57,716 bases of DNA from an uncultured Parabacteroides sp. Its GTDB lineage: Bacteria > Bacteroidota > Bacteroidia > Bacteroidales > Tannerellaceae. The stretch is from the NCBI GenBank assembly GCA_900770835.1, contig CAAGLQ010000244.1, forward strand, positions 1-57,716. Reading direction: 5' to 3'. Below the pieces are notes generated by a model. It had not been told where the DNA came from, made no database searches, and saw nothing but the letters and a program-made list of their open reading frames with translations. Of this stretch, positions 7,448 through 14,238 are shown in pieces; within the stretch, counting starts at the first letter, position 1, and each line of letters opens with the position of its first letter. A program made the translations under genes and the position numbers.

Positions 7448-7496
7448 ATTTTGAGTTTTGAATGAACCGTAAGGCTCCAAATTCAAAACTCAAAAT
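7448..7496. repeat. 16-bp perfect inverted repeat built of TTTTGAA/TTTTGAG heptads
   Basis: ATTTTGAGTTTTGAAT (7448-7463) is exactly inverted at 7481-7496 with a 17-base loop, between efp and radC. No T run follows, so it is not a classic terminator. Confidence 0.7.
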
Positions 7497-7512
7497 CTAT
7501 AAAGTTATTCCG

Positions 7513-8076
7513 TTATCGGATACGGCCTACGTATGAACCATCGGTGGTGTTCACCTCGATGATCTCGCCCTCGTTGATGAACAACGGAACGCGAACCTCA
7601 GCACCCGTCTCAACAGTAGCAGGCTTCAAGGTGTTAGTTGCTGTATCACCCTTGATACCCGGCTCTGTGTAAGTTACTTGCAATTGAACCTTAACAGGCA
7701 TATCTGCGAAAAGTACAGTCTCAGTAGAAGCGTCAGATACTACATCTACGATCTCACCCTCTTTCATGTAATCCACACCGTTGATCAAGTTCTTGTCGAT
7801 GATGATGTCATCGTAAGTCTCCTGATTCATGAAGTGATAGTGCTCACCCTCTTTGTAAGTGAACTGATAGGGGCGACGCTCTACGCGTACATCCTCCAAC
7901 TTCTCGCCGATGTTGAAGCGGCGCTCAATCTGGCCACCTTTAACCACATCTTTCAAGGTCGTACGCATGATCGTATTACCTTTACCCGGCTTAACGTGAA
8001 GGAAATCTACGCAGAAATACAATTTGCCATCCAAACGGATACATGTACCTTTCTTAATGTCTTGTGAATTGATCAT
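7513..8076 (-). CDS. efp: Elongation factor P
   Basis: At 187 residues this is a full-length EF-P. The N-terminal KOW-like domain carries the loop KPGKGNT with Lys32 at the tip, the residue that is modified in many bacteria. The central OB domain follows, and the C-terminal OB domain ends with VNTTDGSYVGRIR. EF-P binds ribosomes stalled at polyproline stretches and promotes peptide-bond formation. I see none of its known lysine-modifying genes (epmAB) in this window. It has a good promoter of its own at 8134-8164 and stands alone. Confidence 0.95.
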   Translation of the reverse strand: MINSQDIKKGTCIRLDGKLYFCVDFLHVKPGKGNTIMRTTLKDVVKGGQIERRFNIGEKLEDVRVERRPYQFTYKEGEHYHFMNQETYDDIIIDKNLINGVDYMKEGEIVDVVSDASTETVLFADMPVKVQLQVTYTEPGIKGDTATNTLKPATVETGAEVRVPLFINEGEIIEVNTTDGSYVGRIR

Positions 8077-8133
8077 AAACTAATTGTCTTTATTTTGTAT
8101 GTTTAATCTTCGTTAGCTGTATAATTTTGGCTG

Positions 8134-8164
8134 CAAAAGTACGATTTCCGAAGCAAGTTACAAA
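8134..8164 (-). promoter_or_regulatory. efp promoter, TTTG-N19-TACTTTTG
   Basis: On the minus strand a -33 TTTG (8161-8164) is separated by exactly 19 bases from the -7 box TACTTTTG (8134-8141). This is a full match to the Bacteroidota sigma-ABfr consensus. The efp start codon is 57 bases downstream. Confidence 0.78.
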
Positions 8165-8177
8165 GCGTTTCGACTAT

Positions 8178-8882
8178 TTATCTCGAAAAATAGTTGCAAA
8201 TCAACTCGATAACGGGAACTAACACGGCGGTCATGATGCCCATCAAGCCAATGGCTAATCCACTCAGTGCCCCTTCGATGGCCCCAATCTGTATAGCGGC
8301 AGCTGTTCCTACCCCATGTGAGGAGGCTCCCAAGGCCAATCCCTTGGCGATGCTACTCTCTATGCCTAACATGCGCATCACGATGGGGCCCACGATACTG
8401 CCAAAGATACCGACTGCCACCACAATGACCGCGGTCAATGAGGGGATTCCTCCGCTCTTTTCCGCAATCCCCATGGCGATAGGGGTCGTGACAGATTTAG
8501 GCTCCAAGGTGGCGATTAACGCTTGATCCGCTCCCATGAGCTTGCCAATCAGGATCACACTGACGATGCCGACAATGGCGCCCACGAAAATAGAGGTTAA
8601 GATAGAGACTACATTCCCTTTTAAATATTGAATTTGTTCATAGAGCACATAGCCTAACGCCACCACCGAGGGACCTAACAGAAAGTGGATCAGATGACTC
8701 TTCTCTCGGAACGTCTCATACGGAATGCCCAACAGTTCCAATACGGCAATGATCGCGAAGATGGTGGTCAGCAGGGGATGCAACAACGGCAGGTGCGTTT
8801 TTTTATACAATGCCGTAGCTACTAAATAGGTGCCGATGACCAACGTCAAGGCAAATAGCTCCGATTGCGTGATATTAACCAT
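8178..8882 (-). CDS. lrgB: LrgB/CidB family membrane protein
   Basis: The 234-residue integral membrane protein has about seven hydrophobic segments and LrgB family signatures: FLLGPSVVALGY, LEPKSVTTPIAMGI and LGASSHGVGTAAA. LrgB works with the holin-like LrgA. In Gram-positive bacteria the pair affects murein hydrolase activity and pyruvate uptake, and a plant fusion of the two exports glycolate. Which of these applies here is unknown. Its start overlaps the end of lrgA by 8 bases, so the two are translationally coupled. Confidence 0.88.
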   Translation of the reverse strand: MVNITQSELFALTLVIGTYLVATALYKKTHLPLLHPLLTTIFAIIAVLELLGIPYETFREKSHLIHFLLGPSVVALGYVLYEQIQYLKGNVVSILTSIFVGAIVGIVSVILIGKLMGADQALIATLEPKSVTTPIAMGIAEKSGGIPSLTAVIVVAVGIFGSIVGPIVMRMLGIESSIAKGLALGASSHGVGTAAAIQIGAIEGALSGLAIGLMGIMTAVLVPVIELICNYFSR

Positions 8883-9228
8883 GATGCCGTTTTTTCTCGA
8901 ATGATTCTTGGATCAGGGCAACGGAGGCGATCACCAACAGCGTGCTGACCAACGAGGCTGTCAGTAAGACGGCCCAATACTGGGAGATGATGCCCATGGC
9001 ATTCATCAAACCTACGCCTGCGGGGACAAAGAAAAGCCCCATGTTTTGTGTGAGCAACGTGGAGATGCTACCGACTTGGTGTGGCTTGATCCAACGGAAA
9101 GCTAACGATAAGAATAGCAGTACCATCCCGATTACACTGCCGGGAATGAAGCCATCAATGAAATGGCTTATGAACTCTCCTATGAAATAGAAGAACAAGA
9201 TATAAAATACCTCAACTAATTTGTTCAT
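8875..9228 (-). CDS. lrgA: LrgA/CidA family holin-like protein
   Basis: A 117-residue protein with four hydrophobic segments, of the length and layout of the CidA/LrgA family. Typical motifs are the early GEFISHFIDGFIPGSVIGMVLL stretch, and FFVPAGVGLMN in the third helix. It probably sits in the inner membrane as an oligomeric partner of LrgB. It has its own -7 box at 9255-9262, and a perfect inverted repeat lies at 9275-9298 where an activator or repressor would bind. In Firmicutes lrgAB is controlled by LytSR, but no such regulator is near here. Confidence 0.86.
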   Translation of the reverse strand: MNKLVEVFYILFFYFIGEFISHFIDGFIPGSVIGMVLLFLSLAFRWIKPHQVGSISTLLTQNMGLFFVPAGVGLMNAMGIISQYWAVLLTASLVSTLLVIASVALIQESFEKKRHHG

Positions 9229-9254
9229 CTTTACGGATGCTTAGATAACCGCCG

Positions 9255-9262
9255 CAAAGATA
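9255..9262 (-). promoter_or_regulatory. Bacteroidota -7 box (TATCTTTG) of lrgAB
   Basis: Reads TATCTTTGC on the minus strand, 26 bases before the lrgA start. The -33 position is occupied by the inverted repeat at 9275-9298. Confidence 0.55.
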
Positions 9263-9274
9263 CGAAATCGGTAC

Positions 9275-9298
9275 AGAATATGTTTTGCAACATATTCT
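9275..9298. promoter_or_regulatory. Perfect inverted repeat upstream of lrgAB, possible operator
   Basis: AGAATATGTT and AACATATTCT flank the centre TTGC. It lies 12 bases upstream of the lrgA -7 box and 10 bases after the mgtE stop codon. No T run follows on the minus strand, so an operator is more likely than a terminator. Confidence 0.5.
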
Positions 9299-9308
9299 TT
9301 TAACATAA

Positions 9309-10655
9309 TTAGGCCAAAGCGGAGGCGATGAACATATAGATCATCATGCCGATAATGTCGTTGGTGATGGTGATGAAGGGACCGGTCGCCAAGGCGGGAT
9401 CGACCTTTAGCTTATCCAAGGTCATGGGGACTAAGGTGCCGAAGATACTGGCGAACATCACCACGGCGAACAAACTCAGCGATACGGAAGCGGTGATGCC
9501 TCGGTCGCCCAACATGAAGAAATTATAAACGAACACAACCAAGCTGATGATGCTGGCATTGATCAATGACACAATAGCCTCCTTCATAATTTGCGGTACG
9601 ATATTTCCCTCTTTCAAGGAGTTATTAGCCAAGCCTTGCACCACGATCGCGGAGGACTGAATGCCGACATTTCCACCGGTTCCACCGATCAACGGAATGA
9701 ACAGCGCCATCTTGGGATTGGTGGCAAAGCTGCTCTCGAAACCTCCTAAGATGACGGAGTTGCCTAAGCCGCCAATCATACCGATCAACAACCAGGGCAG
9801 ACGAGCAGCTGTCTGGGTAAAGACATTATCGGAGGTCTCCACATCCTGCGAGATACCGGATGCCAACTGGTAGTCACGCTCGTGTTGCTCGCGCACCTCA
9901 TCCATGACATCATCCACGGTGATGCGTCCCACCAACCGACCGATGCTATCAATGACCGGAACGGCCACAATGTCATATTTATCAATGATCTCCGTCACCT
10001 CCTCGATGCTATCACTGTCATGCACGGCGATCGGATCCTTCTTCATCACATGCTTGATCTTCGAGACGGAGGGATTGGTGATCATCTTCTTCAAAGGTAA
10101 TACACCACGCAACCGCTCATCGTCATCCACCACATAGACGTAGTAGATCTCGCTGACCTCCTCGGCCTGTTTGCGCATCTCCTCGATACATTTGGGCATA
10201 CTCCAATTCTCGTTCACCACGATCATCTCCGTACCCATCAAACCTCCGGCGGTATCCTCATCATATTTCAACAAATCAACAATATCGCCAGCCTGCTCTA
10301 CGTCTTCGATATGCGAAAGGATCTCCTCCTGCGTGTCCTCATCCAGCTCACGCATCAAATCTACCGCATCATCCGAATCCATGTTATCGACGAAGCGCTT
10401 GGCGATCAACTCGTTCGGAAGCTCTTTCAATAACTTGTGTCGATCTTCCTCGTCTAATTCCATCAAGACATCAGCCGCCTTTTCGCCATCCATTAACAGG
10501 TAAAGGTAGATCGCTTCTTGCAAAGAGAGTGATTGATACAGCTCTGCGATGTCGGCCGGGTATAACTCCTTCAGAATAACCTGTGCCTGCTCGTTATCTT
10601 TTGCCTCGATGACTTGCTTCAGGTGCTCGATATAGTCTTTGTTCAACTCGATCAT
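9309..10655 (-). CDS. mgtE: Magnesium transporter MgtE
   Basis: The 448-residue protein shows the full MgtE plan: an acidic helical N-domain (about residues 1-130) with repeated LxELDEED motifs, a CBS pair (about 135-255), a connecting helix, and five C-terminal membrane helices with the pore region IPLIGGTGGNVGIQSSAI and the ending LATGPFITITNDIIG. In characterised MgtE, cytoplasmic Mg2+ binding to the N and CBS domains closes the channel. It follows rsmA by 10 bases, so the two are probably one transcript; the pairing looks like convenience and not function. Confidence 0.95.
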   Translation of the reverse strand: MIELNKDYIEHLKQVIEAKDNEQAQVILKELYPADIAELYQSLSLQEAIYLYLLMDGEKAADVLMELDEEDRHKLLKELPNELIAKRFVDNMDSDDAVDLMRELDEDTQEEILSHIEDVEQAGDIVDLLKYDEDTAGGLMGTEMIVVNENWSMPKCIEEMRKQAEEVSEIYYVYVVDDDERLRGVLPLKKMITNPSVSKIKHVMKKDPIAVHDSDSIEEVTEIIDKYDIVAVPVIDSIGRLVGRITVDDVMDEVREQHERDYQLASGISQDVETSDNVFTQTAARLPWLLIGMIGGLGNSVILGGFESSFATNPKMALFIPLIGGTGGNVGIQSSAIVVQGLANNSLKEGNIVPQIMKEAIVSLINASIISLVVFVYNFFMLGDRGITASVSLSLFAVVMFASIFGTLVPMTLDKLKVDPALATGPFITITNDIIGMMIYMFIASALA

Positions 10656-10665
10656 GGAAGTATGC

Positions 10666-11469
10666 TTATTGTGCTGAATCGTTCTTCGTCCGATCCAGAT
10701 GTTTTTGTGTAATTAACGTCAACGCTACGAATTGCTCCACGGAGAGTTGCTCCGGTCGTTTGTCAAACAGGGGGAAGGCCAAATCCTCACACTCTTTGCC
10801 CAAAAGGGGGCGCATGGAGTTACGAAGTGTTTTACGTCGTTGATTGAAAGCGGTCTTAACGACGGTCTTGAAAAGTTTCTCGTCGCAGCCTAACTCGGTG
10901 CGTTGGTTACGTGTCATTTTCAAAACCGCGCTCTTTACCTTTGGAGGTGGATCGAACACCTTCTCGCTGACCGTGAAGAGATATTCCACGTCATACCATG
11001 CTTGAAGCAATACGCTTAAGATGCCATACGTCTTGCTGCACGGCCCTGCGGCCAATCGCTCCGCAACCTCCTTCTGCAACATGCCGGAACAACAGGGAAT
11101 GCGGTCTTTGTAATCCAATACTTTGAAGAAGATCTGGCTCGATATGTTGTAGGGGTAATTGCCAATCACACAGAACTCTCCCGGGAAGAGCTTCGCTAAA
11201 TCCAGTTTCAGGAAGTCGGCGGGGATGATGCGCCCCTTCAGGTCGGGGAAGTTGGCTTGCAGATAGGCTACGGACTCCATATCCAGCTCTACGACGGTCA
11301 GGTCATGATCCGCTTCGAGCAGAAACTGCGTGAGGACACCCATGCCTGGGCCAATCTCCAATACCGGGGTAGAAGGATAATCAGACAGCGTATCAGCGAT
11401 CCGTTGCGCGATTTGCAGATCTTTCAAGAAGTGCTGCCCTAATGCTTTTTTGGGTTTAACCAATTTCAT
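10666..11469 (-). CDS. rsmA: 16S rRNA (adenine(1518)-N6/adenine(1519)-N6)-dimethyltransferase
   Basis: The 267-residue KsgA/RsmA enzyme has the N-terminal KKALGQHFL motif, the SAM-binding loop EIGPGMGVLTQ (about residues 41-51), VELDMESV, and the catalytic NxPY-type motif IGNYPYNISS. It dimethylates the two adenines of the 16S rRNA helix 45 loop late in small-subunit assembly, with S-adenosylmethionine as donor. The C-terminal helical domain is present (AFNQRRKTLRNSM). Its length is usual for Bacteroidota. It leads the rsmA-mgtE unit, with a -7 box at 11522-11529. Confidence 0.95.
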   Translation of the reverse strand: MKLVKPKKALGQHFLKDLQIAQRIADTLSDYPSTPVLEIGPGMGVLTQFLLEADHDLTVVELDMESVAYLQANFPDLKGRIIPADFLKLDLAKLFPGEFCVIGNYPYNISSQIFFKVLDYKDRIPCCSGMLQKEVAERLAAGPCSKTYGILSVLLQAWYDVEYLFTVSEKVFDPPPKVKSAVLKMTRNQRTELGCDEKLFKTVVKTAFNQRRKTLRNSMRPLLGKECEDLAFPLFDKRPEQLSVEQFVALTLITQKHLDRTKNDSAQ

Positions 11470-11521
11470 CCGCTTCTGTCTAATGCGTTAATTCCAATAT
11501 AATGCTTATCTTCGCGATGGA

Positions 11522-11529
11522 CAAAAGTA
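11522..11529 (-). promoter_or_regulatory. Bacteroidota -7 box (TACTTTTG) of rsmA-mgtE
   Basis: Reads TACTTTTG on the minus strand, 52 bases before the rsmA start, in the 90-base gap shared with the divergent UPF0104 gene. Confidence 0.5.
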
Positions 11530-11559
11530 CAATAAATAATTTAAAGTTCGCGCTTTGTA

Positions 11560-12570
11560 ATGGAATTTAAAAGCATTCTTCGCACCTTTGTAAAAGTGGT
11601 GTTACCGTTAGGATTTGGCTTCCTGCTACTGTGGTGGTTGTTCCGGGAAATGGATCTCTCAGAGATTTGGAACGTTATCAGACATGGTGTGCGCTATGAT
11701 ATCATTCTGTTTTCTTTGCTATTCGGCCTTTTTGCGAATATTGTTCGTGGCCTGCGTTGGGGGCTCTTGATTGAGACTTTAGGCGTTCGGTTTAAGCGAT
11801 CGAATGCAATCAATGCCGTGTTGGGCAATTATGCGGTGAATTTAGTGTTGCCTCGTGTGGGTGAGGTTTGGCGCTGTGGTATTGTGGCGAAATATGACAA
11901 GATTTCCTTTTCCAAGCTTTTGGGCACGCTGTTGATTGACCGGGTGAGCGATACAATTATGGTCGGTACAATCACACTCTTTATTTTCATCTTTAACATT
12001 GACTTTTTTATCAGTTTCTTTGCTAAGAATCCGGCTTTGTTAGAGGGATTCCATGCGATGCTCAACTCCATTTGGATTTATGCGTTGGCTATTGGCTTAG
12101 TGATCTTGGTGTGGCTTGTCTTCAAATACATGAGCCATTTTACGTTGGTTCGTAAGGCCAAGGATCTGTTGCTGAATGTGTGGGCAGGCATGAAGAGTAT
12201 TTGGTTGATGGATAAGAAGTGGCTCTTTTTGGTGCAGACCTTGCTCATTTGGAGTGGCTACTTCTGTTATTTCTATATCACCTTCTATGCGTTCGACTTT
12301 ACACGAGAGTTGGGCATTGGGGTAGGTTTGATCGCTTTCACCATGAGTAGCATCGGTGTGGCTGTTCCTGTGCAGGGAGGTATTGGCCCTTGGCATTTCA
12401 TGGTCATTGCGACGTTGATGTGCTTTGGCGTGAATGAGAACGATGCGGCCGCCTTCGCTTTGGTGGTGCATACGGTTCAAACCGTCTGGACGGGACTTTG
12501 TGGTTTGGCTGGCATTGTGGCATTGCCTTTGACGAACAAGACCGCAAGAGCAGCCTCGATCACCGAATAA
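11560..12570 (+). CDS. UPF0104/LPG_synthase_TM family membrane protein (flippase-like)
   Basis: The 336-residue integral membrane protein has about eight hydrophobic segments. It has the signatures of the lysylphosphatidylglycerol synthase transmembrane-region family: RGLRWGLLIETLG, NYAVNLVLPRVGEVWR (the conserved PxRxGE-like motif), LLGTLLIDRVSD, and the late PVQGGIGPWHFM. The soluble aminoacyl-transferase domain of MprF is missing, so it is not a lysyl-PG synthase. Stand-alone members are often annotated as flippase-like proteins near lipid or glycan genes. Its substrate is unknown. It is followed after 40 bases by pepD on the same strand. Confidence 0.86.
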   Translation: MEFKSILRTFVKVVLPLGFGFLLLWWLFREMDLSEIWNVIRHGVRYDIILFSLLFGLFANIVRGLRWGLLIETLGVRFKRSNAINAVLGNYAVNLVLPRVGEVWRCGIVAKYDKISFSKLLGTLLIDRVSDTIMVGTITLFIFIFNIDFFISFFAKNPALLEGFHAMLNSIWIYALAIGLVILVWLVFKYMSHFTLVRKAKDLLLNVWAGMKSIWLMDKKWLFLVQTLLIWSGYFCYFYITFYAFDFTRELGIGVGLIAFTMSSIGVAVPVQGGIGPWHFMVIATLMCFGVNENDAAAFALVVHTVQTVWTGLCGLAGIVALPLTNKTARAASITE

Positions 12571-12610
12571 GATAGGAACTTAATTGTTACACACTAAAGC
12601 ATAATGCTGT

Positions 12611-14065
12611 ATGGCAACAGAAATTAAAGAGCTTTCTCCGAAGCAAGTTTGGGGGTATTTTTATGACCTGACGCAGATTCCTCGTCCTACTGGACACATG
12701 GAGGCTGTTACCCGTTATTTAGTATCTTTTGGTAAGGAATTAGGGTTGGAGACATTGCAAGATGCCGTGGGCAATGTGTTGATTCGCAAACCGGCCACTC
12801 CCGGCATGGAGAATCGGAAAACCGTTACGCTTCAGTCGCATTTAGATATGGTTCCACAGAAGAACTCCGCTGTGCAGCATGATTTTACGACGGATCCTAT
12901 TGATGCGTATATCGAAGGGGAATGGGTCACCGCTCGTGAAACCACATTAGGTGCTGACGATGGCATGGGGGTAGCTTTGGCAATGGCCGTGTTGGCTGCG
13001 AAAGACCTGCGCCATGGGCCGATCGAAGCGCTTTTCACGATAGATGAGGAGGAGGCGATGGATGGTGCTTTCGGCCTGCGTCCCCATTGGCTGAAAGGTG
13101 ATGTGCTGTTGAATTGCGACTCTGAGAAAGAGGGCGAGTTGTATGTTGGCTGTGCAGGAGGTGTGAATGTGAATGTCTCTTTGCAGTATAAAGATGACCT
13201 CGAGATACCGGAGGGCGATGTGGCCGTGAGGGTGAACTTAACCGGTTTGAAAGGTGGGCACTCAGGCGTAGATATTCATTTAGGCAGGGCCAATGCGAAT
13301 AAGTTGATGTTCCGTTTCTTGAAAGAGGCCGTGCGGGATTATGGCGCTCGTTTAGCGGAGGTGGAAGGTGGCAATATGCACAATGCGATCCCTCGTGAAG
13401 CTTATGCGATCGTGACCATTCCGGGTGATAATGTGGAGGCTTTGTGGGAGCTGATCGCCGACTACCAAGATCTTTTCCGAGAGGATTATAAAGGTATTGA
13501 GGAGCATATCCAATTCACCGCTGAGTTGGTTGATTTGCCCAAGTCGTTGATCCCGGAGGAGATACAAGATGATATGATCAATGCGATTGAGGCATGTCAG
13601 AATGGCGTGATCACGATGTTGCATGATTTCCCCGGTACTGTTGAATCCTCCTCAAATCTCTCCATCGTGCGTTCTTCTGAGGGGCTTTTCGAGATCAAGA
13701 TTTTGGTGCGTAGCTCTTCGGAGTCTCGCAAGGATGCGATTTGCTCCAGTTTGGAGAGTGTCTTCTCTTTGGCGGGAGCTAAAGTGGAGGAGTCGGCTCC
13801 CTACAATGGTTGGCAACCCAATATCGACTCTCCGATCCTGCACGTCATGCGATCCACTTATATGAGTCTCTTTGGCAAGGAGCCGGAAGTGAAAGTGATG
13901 CACGCTGGTTTGGAGTGTGGTATCATTCAAGGCAGTTATCCGCAGATGGATATGGTTTCAATCGGTCCCGATTTGGAGCACCCCCATTCTCCGGATGAGC
14001 GGGTAAATATTGCTTCGGTACAAAAAACTTGGGATTTCATTGTCGCTACCTTGGCGAACATCTAA
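12611..14065 (+). CDS. pepD: Aminoacyl-histidine dipeptidase (M20C family)
   Basis: The 484-residue M20C metallopeptidase has the expected zinc motifs: HLDMVPQ (first ligand), TLGADDGMGVA (bridging aspartate), TIDEEEAMDG (general base and ligand), and a late DLEHPHSPDERV with the final His. A lid/dimerisation domain with LKGGHSGVDIHLGRANA lies between. PepD (carnosinase) hydrolyses dipeptides such as Xaa-His in the cytoplasm and helps recycle peptides. The absence of a signal peptide agrees. It closes its unit with a strong terminator at 14130-14163. Confidence 0.93.
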   Translation: MATEIKELSPKQVWGYFYDLTQIPRPTGHMEAVTRYLVSFGKELGLETLQDAVGNVLIRKPATPGMENRKTVTLQSHLDMVPQKNSAVQHDFTTDPIDAYIEGEWVTARETTLGADDGMGVALAMAVLAAKDLRHGPIEALFTIDEEEAMDGAFGLRPHWLKGDVLLNCDSEKEGELYVGCAGGVNVNVSLQYKDDLEIPEGDVAVRVNLTGLKGGHSGVDIHLGRANANKLMFRFLKEAVRDYGARLAEVEGGNMHNAIPREAYAIVTIPGDNVEALWELIADYQDLFREDYKGIEEHIQFTAELVDLPKSLIPEEIQDDMINAIEACQNGVITMLHDFPGTVESSSNLSIVRSSEGLFEIKILVRSSSESRKDAICSSLESVFSLAGAKVEESAPYNGWQPNIDSPILHVMRSTYMSLFGKEPEVKVMHAGLECGIIQGSYPQMDMVSIGPDLEHPHSPDERVNIASVQKTWDFIVATLANI

Positions 14066-14129
14066 GAATGACCTGCTGAAGTTGCCGTAACACGAAAACG
14101 GTTTTTAAAAAGATATTTTCAGTTGTTGT

Positions 14130-14163
14130 GGGGCTGTGTCTGTTTTGACGCAGCCCCTTTTTA
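14130..14163 (+). terminator. Rho-independent terminator after pepD
   Basis: An 11-bp stem, GGGGCTGTGTC with GACGCAGCCCC, loop TGTTTT, then a T run. It is the inverted relative of the terminator at 1058-1089. Confidence 0.9.
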
Positions 14164-14205
14164 TGTCTTGAACCGATAGGAACTATGCTCCCAAACAGTT
14201 TAGAA

Positions 14206-14231
14206 AGCACGAACAAGAACTAATTTGTGCT
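14206..14231 (-). terminator. Possible weak terminator of the FGE-sialidase gene
   Basis: AGCACGAA pairs with TTTGTGCT (8 bp, one G-U). On the minus strand it is followed by TTCT, so it is weak. It sits 7 bases after the stop codon of the minus-strand gene. Confidence 0.35.
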
Positions 14232-14238
14232 TCTGTTT

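Noticed and set aside
7430..7486. N-terminal extension of RadC
   Set aside because: It is the translation of one arm of the 16-bp hairpin repeat, and family members start at MLTIKEWAEED.
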